From contig JASANG010001480.1 of the NCBI GenBank assembly GCA_030248215.1, forward strand, positions 33,466-97,465: DNA of 64,000 nt, written 5' to 3'. This document shows positions 20,334 to 31,648 of the stretch, piece by piece. Every line of letters starts with the position of its first letter. The first letter of the stretch is position 1. The DNA comes from Enoplolaimus lenunculus (Eukaryota; Nematoda; Enoplea; Enoplida; Thoracostomopsidae). The notes under the pieces are model-generated. The model made no database searches, was not told the origin of the DNA, and saw only the letters and a program-made list of their open reading frames with translations. The position numbers and the translations under genes were made by a program.

Positions 20334-23300
20334 CTAAATCAAAAACAAGTACTAATGTTAGCAGAGATACGTATACAACAGCTGGACAGACATGTGGAAC
20401 AAGATATAAATCTCAACCGAAATTTCGCAATAAACAAAAATACAGGTATTTTTTGTTCAAAATTCAGAAAACGTTTTTGGATCGTAGAGTTTCTGAAAAA
20501 AACATATTTTCTCCCTCGCTACGCTGGTTCGCGACAAACATTAACATAAAATTATCAAATCACAAAACAAAATATTGGCGACGCGGCTGCGGACTGCATC
20601 TCAGCGACAATTATACACCGGATATCGGATATGAAACATATTTTTAGATATTTATACAACACAGAAACGTATCCGAATAATTTTGAACGTGTGTGGACAG
20701 CAAAATATTGACACCGTCGGATTCGATGGGTCACCCACGCAGACCTAAGCCGCTAACTGAAATTTTGAAATTTTGATTTTAAAATTTAGTACTAAAATTA
20801 CGTTTGGCATTTCGCTCACGAGTATTTTTTAATAAATTTCTCCACTGAATGCAACCACAATAGCCTGTGTTCAGCTGTTAAGCTTTTAGGCTTAGGATTT
20901 TGGCTTCGCCTAATTTTTAAACTGAAACTTGGGTTTACGTTTAAGTTTTGAATTTATACTTAGAGTCCATGATAACGTTGGGTTTATGCTAATAATACAG
21001 TCTTTCCGGTACGTTTGAACCTAAAAAAGAGAGGCTAGTATTTAAGCGTAAACATGAACTTTAATCCTGAGCCTAAACCTAAACTTTTCAAAGATCCCTA
21101 GTTTCTGTCACCAAATTGGCAGCCTTCGTTAATCAACATTGGGGGGAAGGGTCGTATTACCTGATATATTAAAGTCCCTTGTTTTGATTGGGTTTTCAAA
21201 TATTTCATCGGCGACGGCAGACTTATTTCGTTGATCCAAGCCAACCAATGAGGAAACGACGGTTCATGTTTGTAGACGTGGCGTTCAACGACTACAAAGC
21301 ATGAGCTTGTCACTGTCCCAAGACCTGTTAACGCGAGCAGGGTAAAGTAATAAATTCCTAAAATTATAAATCATATTTACAGTGCAAATTTGGTATACCA
21401 GTTTTAGCGATAGGTTTTCAAAATGACAAACTTCCGTAGTTTCAAATTCGAAAATTTTAACCCTTTCTCACATGAATATTTTCTATTTGCCCTGAGACCT
21501 ACTTTTATGCTAGAATTCGAACTCCAGTGACCGGAGTGGGAGGCGTATACCATCACCACTCAGCTATAGGAGCTTGACGCTCGAGCCCGAGGGGGGCTCT
21601 CGCGTCTTGTGGTGATTTAGGACTATGTATACGTGTTGCAATTGTTAAACACGGTGCGATATATATTATTTATCGTATATACACTGCGCTGAGCCGCATA
21701 TAGGCAACTCAATTTGAGAAGGGGTTAATCATTTAAAAGTCGGCGCAAATTCAATGTGAAAAAGTGACCAAATCTCGAAGTTTAATATTCGTTCATCGAA
21801 AATTAAAACATCTCCATTGGTCAACTCCTAAGATCCTTCAAGTCTAAGTTAGCTTACGGGTATAACATTGGATTATTGGTAGCCAAAGTGTGAGCCCAGT
21901 CTATAATGTTCCATATTCCTTTCTTACTGTAGTTTTATTTGTTTGGGGAACTGATATATTGAATTTTCAGCTTAAGTTATGAACCATTCAACAAATTTAA
22001 AGTTTGAAATTAAGTTTAGCTAAGAAGATTACAATTAGCCCATCTCAACCTAAGTGTGTTCTACGGACTTAAGACTACGATTTAGTTCGGCGCGAACTAC
22101 TGTATATACCCGAATAAGAGATGGGACTGACATTTATTTGGCCTCTCCAGACTGTACCCTCTGTTATTTGGTTACGGACTGATATTTGTTTTAACCCACG
22201 CTCCGCCACCCTTCGTTACTGATATTTCTCCGGTACTGCAACTATGCGTTGAATTAAACGTTTATTTGTCTTGTGTCAATAGCTTGAGTGATAATGCAAG
22301 GTTATACTTAGGAATGTACTTTCAAAGTTTAAGTACGCTTTAAAGTTTCGAAATCAAGTTATTTGGTCCTGGAGTCATTTATGCGCTACAGTTAGGGATA
22401 ATTGACATTTACGGACTCTAATTAGGGCTTAGAGACTCTATCCGCTTACGGACTCTTATTAGGGATACGAATTCCATTTGATTGAGACTCAAAATGTGGA
22501 CCCCCTCTTATTACCCATTGATAAAAATAAAGTAACACAATCTACCAATTAATGGCACCGAACTAAACGATCCACGTTGACCCTCAATGGCGTGGGACGA
22601 AAATTTTGGCATATCAGTCACCACCGACAGTAAAAGAACGGCCATCGACAGTAATGTCATTATTCCAAGTCGGAATTTTGAGCCTCGGCCTAAAAATAGT
22701 TGAAAAACAAATTCGATTCAGATTAATGTAGCAAAATGAGGCCAATCTTTTAATATTGTAAGCAAGTACTCGTGCTTACAAACTAAAATGACACGTTACA
22801 AACAAGATAGCTTAGTAAAGCTTCTATTGAAACATTATATTGAAAATTGTAAACCATAATTATTGTACTAAAACTATTAAAAATCAGAAATCAAACTTTG
22901 GACGATATTCACCAGGGCCTGCGTTAGTCAGCCACCCCCGAACAAGTCCAAAAGCGCAACAAAATGTGACACAGGTTCTATTACTTTAGGTTGCCGAAAT
23001 AGGGCCCCCACGGGTCGCACCGTCCTAGTATTGGGGGGTGGTCCGAGAGGGCGCTTCCGCAGGTTCTTGCATTCAGTGTCATACAACCATGCAAATAAAT
23101 TGGCATAACTTTTTGGCTCTTTCAAATTTCCGCCACCCTCCTGTGGCCTGTATGACAACTGAAGCCGCCGATTACATCGATTCGCTTGACCGACTACAAC
23201 CTCACCCACGCGAGCCAATTAGCTCCATCGAATTCTTACCGCCAGTGCTGGCAGTCGGAAAATGGAATCCAATCAAAGCGACCACAGTAATTAATGCGCT

Positions 23301-26300
23301 GGGTAAAACCAAATTGAACACATAATAGAATGCTTGTCTTTCAATTTCCAACGTAATCATCACAGTACTGTAGTATTCGTATTCGCCATACGCCGTCAAA
23401 TATCGAAACGAGTGATTTTGGAGACGACAGCGTTGCAGAACCCATTCTTGATTGTCGAAGAAATCGTTCAAATTGACCGTTGGATTACGAGCGATGAACG
23501 TTGTCGCGGTATCAGTGTGGGACCACGCGCCGAACTAAAATGTTTACAGATTTATGGCATAGTCGCCATTTTATTGGCCCATGTATAGAACAGGGCCGGA
23601 TCGTTTTCAGGATCGGCTGTAACAGTCAGTTTAAGCTTTAGGATAATTTGTTTGCTTAGGCTTCGTCTTAGGCTTAGGAATAAGCTCATCCAAACGCTTA
23701 GGCTTAGGCTTAGGAATAAGCTCATCCAAACGCTTAGGCTTAGGCTTAGGCTTAAGCTTAGGCTTAGGAATATGCTTATAGTACTGTTCCGGCCCAGTTC
23801 TATACTGGGCCATTTTATTTCGGAAGGGTGTAACTTGTAAAATAATCACTAAATCAGTATGACACACAAGCCCATAGACAGCTCACCTTGCTGGGGGGGG
23901 GGGCTCAAAAATTCAAGTGGCGCATTCAAGGATTTTCAATGAGTTAAAAGCAAGGTTGAGAATTCTTTAGGGTTCGCCAAAATTTCTATAGGGTGGGCAC
24001 AGTTCCCCCTGGACCACCCTTGGCTACGGGCCCGATGAGACAAGCCATCGGCATACAAGCTCAGTTAGAGTCCAGTGATCTTCCTGTACCATTACGTGAC
24101 TGTTGAATGTGTTGTCTGTATAACTCAGTTTTTCCCTGGGGCCATTAGCCTCCCAAAATATTCAACTACTCGCGTATCCCCAGCGAAATAACCACAAATA
24201 CTAAGTCGCTTAATAGGAAACAGGTAAGAATTGCCAAAAATATTGGGCAAACGTTTTTCAGGATAATTCAACTACAAAATATTTTAGTATTAATTGCAAT
24301 CCAAAGATTTAGATAATCCTGTCTACAAACGCTGAGATATTCAGTGCGAACAAATGGGTGTTTAGCAAATCTGTACAGTAGACACAATTCGTCGCCCGAC
24401 AACTTGTAATCCGAATTTTTATAGACTCGACAATTTGTCGCCCTCATTACGCTCTGTGATAGGCTTAGGCGATACGATTACGCTTATTTACCTTTGCATA
24501 GATTTTTGTTTATTTGCTTTTTACGACAAGTAAGATTTCAGAAACCCAGCCATTGTCAAGTTACCAACTGGATCAAATAGGCGTTCACAATACAATGATA
24601 TACTTACAATTAGCCGACACGTTTGTTCGTCAAACGGAAAATATTTAACATTAATTGGGCACAGGGTATTTGCAGTAAATGGTAAGAAATAACGCACACG
24701 ACCAGTGTAGTGAACATCAGCGTCGAGACCGCTTTCAATTAACATACCACCGTCTTTATCGTCAATACTGAAATTAAAATCACGCAAGATATTACCAAAA
24801 TAACTAAGGCCAAAATGAGTTGAGAGGGAATCAGGAAAATCACACCCTCTGTCTGTATTTTGTATGTTAGACGCACTGGTTAATCAGGCCGGAGATGAAA
24901 CGAAATTTAGGTTAGTTTGGTTTTCGGTTTATTTGCTAAGAAATATAGAGACTGTTGCTCACAATTGTATCAGAACTTGAAACCAAACGCACGGATCAAT
25001 ACAGTTGGTTTTATAAAAACTATAATTAATTCGCTACTGTAAATTGCCGACAACTTCGGACAGAAATTTTACCGGATCCGGAGATGTATTTTTCTGCACG
25101 ATACTGAGGCAGGCGTTCAATTTGATCAAGATAAAGGGCAAAAAAGGTGAAAAATCGGAAAATAGAATTATTATGAATGTTTAAATTGTTAGCTTTAAAT
25201 GTAATCGGTGAATATTTTTCGGCTGATTGAATAATTAATATTTTTGCTTTCATCGACTATTGTGATTCGCCAGTTGCTAAATTAAGTTTAAAACTGCACA
25301 CCGAACGAAATATGTCAAAGTCGCAAGAATATAGATTAATTGCATAAAAATATGGAAATATACAACACCCAAACATGAGTGTAAATAGAAACTCAGAAGA
25401 CCTCTGACTACGTTGACCCGAATAAGAGGGTAGACTGATATTTATTTGGCTTCTTTATAGGGTACCCCCTGTTATTCTGTTACGGTCTGTGATTTATTTC
25501 TAAATTACATCCGTCGCAAGAAAATTGTAGATTCGTCGCTGCTTGTGACTATTTATAAACCCAATGCTAACCTGTAGTATAAATATATTTCTGGTATCCA
25601 AATCAAATACGACGGCAGGTAAATTTGTGTTATATTTGAATAATCTTCAGGATGCCATTGTAGAAAAATATCGTGCCAGCTCTTAAAAATCAGGCAAACT
25701 TTGAATAGAAATAAAATTCATTTCACGAAACCTAAAATAATCCGTAGCCGGACGTTGGCTATTAATGAGGGTTTTGGGCGTAAAATAATTTTAGCCCCCA
25801 AAAAAATCACAAAAATTTCGTTTATATTTTGAGTCTTTTCTGTTTATCCAACGTTAGAGTTGACATTTGTTTCAAAATGGTCGTATTTTGTAAAATCAGC
25901 TTTGCTCGCTTCAACTATGGATGACAACTGGACTGAACGAATTCTGTAACATTTTTGAAAAAAAGCTTTGGGAGCCAAGGTCGACTTGTGAACCTTCAAA
26001 ATATAGGCCCATGTAAGGATCTGGGACGGAACAGTTTGGCCGCGGTTCTGCAATATTATAGTACGAATTAGCTTCAGACTAATTTGTTGTCTGGGCTTAG
26101 GCTTAACTTTAGACTTATGCTTATTTGTATGATTATTATTGCGTTTAGACTTAGGTTTAGAAATAGGCTTATACTACTGTTACGGCCCTGTTCTATACAT
26201 TGGCTGAAACATCTATTATTTGTATTTAACGACGAATTTAGGTGTGAAATGATCAGAAGAGACTGTAGAAGCTCAAATATGTTAATTATTAAAACCAGAA

Positions 26301-28870
26301 TATGTTTCATAGTTAAACGACTGTTGTGACACATTTCAAAATAGTTATCATAGCCTCGGTTAGCACTAAATTTTAGTGAACGCTAAACTTTGCTTTTCAG
26401 GTGTATATTTTGTTAGCATAACAGTTTCCTAAACTAAAATAGGTACTAAACAGAATTCGTAACCCTTGTTCGCCTATGTAGGAACCGGGAATTTACACCT
26501 TTTAGTACTAAGCACACTGCAAAAAATGGTGAGTCAAATTGACTCTCCGTGAAATAGGCTTTTGCGGACTCACAAACTGAGTCAAAATTCGACTCCGCCA
26601 GAGTCAAATTTGACTCACTGAGCGACTCATTAAGTCGAATTTGACTCCGACGGAGTCAAACTTTGACTCAGTTTGTGTAGTCCGGAAAAGCCTATTTCGG
26701 AGGGAGTGAATTTGACTCACCATTTTTTGCAGTGCAGCTGGAAAAGCGGGACACGAGTGGTTTCGATCTAGCAAACTGCGCATTCCGAGGTAAGCGTTAT
26801 ACCGCTGTGCCATGCGGCACGCACCGGTTCTTCAACCGCTTTTATAGTCGACTTGTCGACCGTATACTGCCGGCAAGCATAGAGCACAATTCGCGTTGTA
26901 TATATTGCATATGCACCAAGACAAGCAAGTCTCACATGCTTACATTGTTTTACAACGCCCGTTTGTAATAAAAACAAACTGCAATGCTAATTTAAACTTA
27001 CAAGCTCGAAATACGCACTGATTTTGATTAAGTTTCGAATTTGGTCCTAGAAAGCAATTAAATACAATATTTCACAGATGTGACAATCATTTGAGATAAT
27101 CTTTTCAATGTCAATCACTTTTACCAAGAGTGGACAGTTGCAAACACTCTTGTTGAAAAGCGATTATCACTCTTGCTTATAACAGGAGTGCATAATACAA
27201 GAGTGTACACAACTCTTTGGGTTCCGCATGGTACAAAATGTATCACCGGGCGTTGCGTTTTTGGCCGACCCCCTAGTTCAGAGCGGGCCTTTGTCACATG
27301 TAATAGCCCTAAATTAAACTACAAGAGGACTATTTTTGCTTCCGAATCAATAAAGTGTCATGGTTCGAACACGTTGTACCCCTCTAAATAAATGGGGGTA
27401 GAGCAAAACGCAACGCGTGCCGAGTGCATTCTATTCTACATGGAATGCACCCAGTCGCATACTCTTGTTAGTATGCATCTTCCACTCTTACTTATACCAA
27501 GAGTAGATAATTGCTATTTAACAAGAGTATGCAACTGGGTACATTCTGAGTAGAAAAGAATGTACCCGGAACTCGTTGCGTTTTGCCCTACACATCCTCT
27601 TTATAGAGGGGAGGAATAACCGGTGCGAACCATGGCACTTTATGTATGCGGCGTCAGATATGCTCCTCTTAAAGTTACCGTTTCTAAACGTGTACTTAAG
27701 TTAAAATATACTTAAGTCCCTGACCAATTTGGATGTATTACAGACTTACCAGTTTAGGTGTTTTAAATCCATGGTATAACTGAGATTGTAGACTTATCGT
27801 GCCTCTTTATATAAGGCAACATTAACGGTTTCTGGTATGGCACTGGTTCAATTATAGCATTTGTTTGTTTTTGTTCTCAAAAAGCTAAGTATTTACTTAA
27901 GTCGGCTACTTAAGTAATTATTTAAGCGGAACTTAAGTAAATACTTAAGTAAGATTACGAAAACCCGGCCAATTTGTACACTTGCCCTCAATTTTAGGGT
28001 TGCGCTATACTTTATGTGCTGGACAACGCCGCCCGATGCCGCACATCGCAATGCATTGATACCAAAAATGCAGGCAAAATCTATTTTTAGGTGGCGTGTA
28101 GCGAGCGCGCGGCGAGTATACCCTTAAGGTAAACGCTTAAAAGTTATCCGTACTAGGCTTAGGTGAAGGCTGATACCTACAAGCTTTGCCTTAGGTATGC
28201 ATTTTCCTAAACTTAAACCTAAGCCAGTGGCGAAACGTGTCCAATAACCAGGTTTCTATAATTGGGTTCAGTAAAAATTCCTAAACGTTTATTGTATGCA
28301 ATATGAGCAACTGCAATTACTCTGTGAGCTTTTTATTGCAGTAATTGCATTTAAATACAAGCATTAAGCCCTATACACACGTGCAAGTTTTTGCTGCGAG
28401 TACTTGCAGCTGCAAATTGCACTCTGAACTTGCATTATTTTTTCATCAGCCAATGAGAAAGCGAATGCAATAAATTCAACGAACTTTCACCGTTAATCAA
28501 ACATGTGAACTAAAATTCCTAGCATTGATTTTTAATAAATTATTTGCAGCTGCAAAGTTTTCGAACGGGATTTTGAACAAAACTTGCAAGTGCAAGTTGC
28601 AGCTGCAAGTTCTCGCAGCAAAAACTTGCACGTGTGAATAGGGCTTAACTCAAGAATGCATTTTACCATATGGACAATCTGATACAGTGAACTGGTGACA
28701 TTAACCAGCACCGTATCCCGTTGATCCAGTACCGGACGCACATGCCTCCTGTATCGACGCAACAATTGGTCTTGAAGACGAAACGGGGCCCCAAGATACG
28801 GATCGTTATCGTCGCTGCGATTATGCAAAATAACTGCAGATTGCACACCGAAGTCAGTTTTGCCCACTGA
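19008..28870 (-). CDS. Cys-loop ligand-gated ion channel subunit, nicotinic receptor type
   Basis: Pentameric ligand-gated channel subunit of the plasma membrane. Eight exons join in matching phases (0,0,2,0,1,1,0) to about 826 residues if the first recognised exon begins at 28870. Seen: LRRYRRHVRPVL N-terminal helix; 45-nt loop D exon; loop A WIPEIYLYY; Cys-loop CPINVKYFPFDEQTC with 13 residues between cysteines; loop B GAWSHTD; M1 from about YVFNLVLPSALI; M2 KFRLGIMTLLSMAVLLL; M3 YYFTLLALTGLGTV; then a loop of about 450 residues; M4 ending FHPAWY and stop. Loop C lacks the vicinal Cys pair, so it is a non-alpha-type subunit. The pore is atypical (see findings). No signal-peptide exon is recognised; it should lie upstream of 28870. 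The introns hold MITEs and SINEs. Confidence 0.95.
21161..21357 (-). CDS. Receptor exon 7 (M3 and start of the cytoplasmic loop)
   Basis: 2 nt plus 65 codons: M3 IYYFTLLALTGLGTVTSS followed by CFVVVERHVYKHEPSFPHW and a short loop ending TLIYQ. Acceptor ttttag, donor CAG|gtaata. Confidence 0.93.
21457..21727 (-). mobile_element. SINE family G, copy 2
   Basis: Full-length and very similar to copy 1 with the same inverted ends. In receptor intron 6, 99 nt upstream of the M3 exon acceptor. Confidence 0.82.
22095..22470 (+). mobile_element. Repeat family M, copy 1
   Basis: ACCCGAATAAGAGATGGGAC, ATTTATTTGGCCTCTCC, ACCCACGCTCCGCCACCC, ACAAGGTT-like body, ending near CTCTAATTAGGGC. About 375 bp in receptor intron 6. 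An inverted copy is at 46190-46556. Confidence 0.75.
22546..22689 (-). CDS. Receptor exon 6 (M2 pore helix)
   Basis: 2 nt, 47 codons, 1 nt. Encodes GRGSKFRLGIMTLLSM and AVLLLSVVTDMP, then SSVPLI. Aligned to nicotinic M2 numbering, the 9' Leu is kept, the 2' residue is Arg and the -1' Glu is replaced by Ser. Acceptor ttttag, donor gtagat. Confidence 0.93.
23240..23534 (-). CDS. Receptor exon 5 (loops B and C, M1)
   Basis: 98 codons plus 1 nt. FGAWSHTD is loop B. Loop C, around RYLTAYGEYEYYS, has no adjacent Cys pair. M1 follows (YYVFNLVLPSALITVVALIG), ending in the short M1-M2 turn. Acceptor ttttag, donor G|gtaaga. A family A MITE ends only 41 nt upstream of the acceptor. Confidence 0.95.
23576..23811 (+). 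mobile_element. MITE family A, copy A3 in receptor intron 4
   Basis: Exact 8-bp flanking duplication ATTTTATT on both sides. GGCCCATG end, TTAGGC core with GGAATAAGCTCATCC spacers, GGGCC end. Its edge is 41 nt from the acceptor of receptor exon 5, in the region where a branch point is expected. Confidence 0.95.
23875..24040 (+). mobile_element. Repeat family I, copy 2
   Basis: GACAGCTCACCTTGCTGG, GATTTTCAATGAGTTAAAAGC, CTTGGCTACGGGCCCG. In receptor intron 4. Confidence 0.65.
24608..24767 (-). CDS. Receptor exon 4 (Cys-loop)
   Basis: 1 nt plus 53 codons; the split codon is Ser. Ends FPFDEQTCRLI and contains the full Cys-loop with 13 residues between the two cysteines. Acceptor atttcag, donor gtaagt. 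Confidence 0.95.
25405..25495 (+). mobile_element. Repeat family M fragment
   Basis: TTGACCCGAATAAGAGGG, TGATATTTATTTGGC and GGTACCCCCTGTTATTCTG match the left end of copy 1. Confidence 0.65.
25572..25681 (-). CDS. Receptor exon 3, 110 nt (loop A)
   Basis: 36 codons plus 2 nt: SWHDIFLQWHPEDYS, then LPSYLIWIPEIYLYY. The 110-nt length is the classical one for this exon. Acceptor tttttaag, donor gttagc. WHD and WHPEDY match the conserved W-x-D and WNP-x-DY motifs. Confidence 0.93.
26006..26205 (+). mobile_element. MITE family A, copy A4 (diverged)
   Basis: GGCCCATGTAAGGATC start, short degenerate TTAGGC core, end TGTTCTATACATTGGCT. In receptor intron 2. No clear target duplication. Confidence 0.75.
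26515..26734. mobile_element. Palindromic MITE family C, copy 2
   Basis: 220-bp almost perfect palindrome of the same family, with CA on both sides. Many TTTGACTC motifs. Sits in receptor intron 2 beside a SINE H copy. Confidence 0.9.
26737..26945 (-). mobile_element. tRNA-related SINE family H, copy 2
   Basis: Reverse-strand relative of copy 1: AAGCATGTGAGACTTGC, CTTGCCGGCAGTATACGG, GTCGAC, then box A-like GGCACAGCGGTATAACGC. In receptor intron 2, touching palindromic C copy 2. Confidence 0.65.
27002..27046 (-). CDS. Receptor exon 2, 45 nt (loop D)
   Basis: Exactly 15 codons, DQIRNLIKISAYFEL, between tttctag and gtaagt. A 45-nt exon at this place is conserved in nicotinic receptor genes. 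The loop D aromatic that is usually Trp is Tyr here (ISAYFEL). Confidence 0.9.
27120..27490. mobile_element. MITE family E, copy 2
   Basis: Full-looking copy with GGGCGTTGCGTTTTTGGCCG and CATGGTTCGAACACGTTG, ending near ACTCTTGTTAGTATGCATC. In receptor intron 1. Confidence 0.75.
27500..27665. mobile_element. MITE family E, partial copy 3 (opposite orientation)
   Basis: AACAAGAGTATGCAACTGGG, CGTTGCGTTTTGCCC and GCGAACCATGGCACTTTATG repeat the 5905 copy; the right part is missing. Confidence 0.7.
28003..28140. mobile_element. GC-rich MITE family J, copy 1
   Basis: GGTTGCGCTATACTTTATG to GCGGCGAGTATACCC, with a GC-rich CGCCG/CGGCG interior in AT-rich surroundings. In receptor intron 1. Confidence 0.7.
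28367..28648. mobile_element. TTAA-flanked MITE family F beside receptor exon 1
   Basis: Inverted ends GCCCTATACACACGTGCAAG and its reverse form, with TTAA at both edges, the target site of piggyBac-type elements. Interior repeats TTGCAGCTGCAAGT. Its edge is 18 nt from the donor of receptor exon 1. Confidence 0.85.
28667..28870 (-). CDS. Receptor exon 1 (N-terminal helix and first strands)
   Basis: Encodes DQLLRRYRRHVRPVLDQRD and NVTSSLYQIVHM, the start of the ligand-binding domain. The donor is ATG|gtaaaa at 28666. The 5' boundary is uncertain: acceptors fit at 28870 (aaacag), 28956 (tttgcag, also in frame) or 28833. A signal peptide must come from an exon further right. Confidence 0.85.
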
Positions 28871-29039
28871 CTGTTTGTATTGTAGAAATTTGGGTGATGT
28901 CGCAGCGGAAATTGGCAGACTTTTGTTGAAAGCTGAAATACGCAGTGTTAACACAACTGCAAATTAATTTTATTGCTTCAATAGAGTTGAATCCATTCAG
29001 AAGTATTATCCGCCATCAATTATGTCGTTTAGAACTCCG

Positions 29040-29203
29040 AATTCTAAATTTCATTGAACTCATTCTGAGTTAACGAACTCTCACCCGGAATGAAATCTGC
29101 TCAGAATGAGTTAAGGTTTCACTGTTATTAGCTCAGAAATAACCAGAAATGAATACGTTCGTTTTCTGCGCTGATTATAATTGACTTATCGGAATTTACA
29201 GTG
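29040..29203. mobile_element. Palindromic MITE family D remnant
   Basis: Decayed copy with CATTCTGAGTTAACGAACTC and the end GAATTTACAGTG, just upstream of receptor exon 1. Confidence 0.6.
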
Positions 29204-29510
29204 TATTTACATTCGGTGTTGAAATTATTCGTCATTGTATTTATGTTTTGTAGCTTAAGCTGGTATCAGACGTTTTGCATAAAAATTTCAGCTTGAAATA
29301 CGATTCGATGATGATCGAAATCGTTGCTATTTTTGAGCATCCGGTACTGACTGGAAAGCGAAATGAGTTACTCGAATGGGAAATTTGTATTTGTAGAACT
29401 GTTCGACCTTTAATTTGAATGCCGTTTTCGGACTGAAGTCAAAAATTGACGTCAACTCTGAGCTCAACTTAAGTGCAACCCAACCATTGTTTACAATAGT
29501 TCCTTGACGT

Positions 29511-29812
29511 CTTTGTTTGTTTGCTTGTTCCTTTGTTTGGTTGTTTGTTTGTTTGTCTATTTGTTTATTGGTTTATTTGTTTGCTTGGTTGTTTGTCTGT
29601 CTGTTTGTTTGCTTGTCTGTTTGTTAGTTTATTTGTATGTTTGTCTCTTTGTTTGTTTGTTTGTTTGTTTGTTTGTTTGTTTGTTTGTCTGCTTGTTTGT
29701 TTGTTTGTTAGTTAGTTTACTTGTTTGTTTGCTTGTTGTCTGTCTGTTTGTTTCTTTGTTTGTTTGTGTGTTTGTTTGCTTGCTTGTTTGTTTGTATGTT
29801 TGTTTGTTTCTT
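29511..29812 (+). repeat. TTTG/CTTG microsatellite, about 300 bp
   Basis: Imperfect (TTTG)n. Long ORFs across it (VCLFVCLF type) are by-products. Confidence 0.95.
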
Positions 29813-30284
29813 TTACAGTTAGTTTAACTGCCTACTTGGTATTTCATTCAAGACTTGGTATACAAAAAATTAAACATCAAAACTTACAATATTCGGTCCG
29901 AGGGGTCGCGTACGCGATTGAACCCCCTGCAATCAATACCAACAGCCGGATCCAAAGCCGGAACCGGATACAATCTTTGGGCAGATGTAAAGTTGTCATA
30001 CTTTGATCACAACAACTGTATGACATTGTTCACAATGCCACCCGGATGTAGAATAATAATGTTTTAACTCGATGCAAATGATAAAACGCTAGCATTCCGG
30101 TATATATAAATAGGAATATTATAACTTTAGATATATTAAAACCTGTCTAATAGAATATTATCCTTGTACATAATATCTATTTGTTCAACTGGGACGTCCA
30201 TAACGAATACGGGGTTTTTTTAGTAATAATCGCCCTGACCACTGCAAAACCACAAATTAACGTTGATCAGATTTTGCATGATAT

Positions 30285-30560
30285 AAGAGAGTGCAACTTT
30301 TGAGGTTCCGCATGGTACAAAATGTACAACCGGGTGTGACGTTTTTGGATGATCGCCTTTACTTGGTGGGGGTCGCTGTCACATGCAATAAACCTAAATG
30401 AAACTATGAGCAAAGCATTTTTGATGCCGGATACATAAAGTGTCATGGTTCATACAGGTTGTACATCCCCTCTAAATAAGAGGGGCCGTCAAAAACGCAA
30501 CGCGCGCCAGATACACTTGGTACCATGCTGAACCACAAGAGTTGCATAATCTTGTATCAT
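30285..30560. mobile_element. MITE family E, copy 4
   Basis: GGTTCCGCATGGTACAAAATG, GTGTCATGGTTCATACAGG and CAAAAACGCAACGCGCGCC, with CTCTT/AAGAG ends. Adjacent to A5. Confidence 0.72.
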
Positions 30561-30619
30561 GTAGTCTTGGTTTCAATTAATATTACATCTGATTACCGAC
30601 AACATTAAAAAAAGTACCT

Positions 30620-30911
30620 GGCCAATGTAAAGAACAGGGGCGGACCAGCAATATAAGCATAGTCCTAAGCCGAAGCCTAAGCCTAAGCGTAAGAATGAGC
30701 ATTTTCCTAAGCCTAAGCCGAAGCCTAAGCCTAAGTATAACAATGAGCATATTCCTAAGCCTAAGCCTAAGACTAAGCGTAAGAGTGAGCATATTCCTAA
30801 GCCTAAGCCTAAGCCTAAGCCTAAGCCAAGCAAAAAAATTAGTGCAACGCTTAAGCTTACTCTATTGCAGTCCCACAGATAAACGTTCCGCCCCTGATCT
30901 TTACATGGGCC
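30620..30911 (-). mobile_element. MITE family A, copy A5 (reverse orientation)
   Basis: Starts GGCCAATGTAAAGAACAGG, ends TTTACATGGGCC. Flanks AAGTACCT and AAGTACCA (7 of 8). The core is GCCTAA units with spacers. Confidence 0.9.
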
Positions 30912-31648
30912 AAGTACCATTGCAGTAGTACTCCAGATACAAGGAAATACCTCAGTTTGGTGCAAGTTTGCTCAAATATTAAAGGCACCTGGACTCGATA
31001 GAGTCATACCTGCCGTAGTTGTAGCTGCTTTAAAGGTTTTGCGGTATTCGTAGCAAAAATTAGTCAAAATATCACATTTTTAACGTTATTTTTAAGCTAA
31101 AAAATAAACAATATTTACTATAAGCAGTCTAAAAATCGAATTTCCTTATATGATAATCGCTAACTAAGTCACGTAGTTCAAGTACTCGAATACTTTCTCG
31201 TGTGGCAAGTTTCAGGACAGAAGCCAATTCGATACGCTAAAGAGACCGAAACAATTTGACGATGGGTATGATATTTAATTTCGCAACTTTTTCAGAGGGG
31301 GTGTGAATATTGTTTACCGACTTGAGCGTCCCCCCTGTTCGCTCTCCGGCAAGAAGGGCGGCATCGTTTGGTTTTAGTTTTGAAGTTTTTAAATGTAAAT
31401 TAGTGCGATCGCGGAAAGTGCATGTGATGGCATCAGTTATAAGCATGAATTATCACTCGTTAACCACAGGAGAAGCCGTTCCCGGTATCTTAAGAAACTG
31501 TGTTATCGTGGATCCGGCATCAAAAAAATATTGAAAAATTGTTATGCAATGCCATCTGGCAATTCATGTGCGGTATTGGCCATGCATTAATGCAAGATGA
31601 CGCCAGAAAGAATTGTCAATCTGTATTTTACCGCTTCACGCTGATGGG

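Noticed and set aside
29504-29827. 107-residue ORF VCLFVCLF, looking like a membrane protein
   Set aside because: Translation of a TTTG microsatellite.
31280-31370. Plus-strand candidate exon GGVNIVYRLERPPCSLSG after ctttttcag
   Set aside because: Only one good splice signal and ends in a stop after 27 codons; could be chance.
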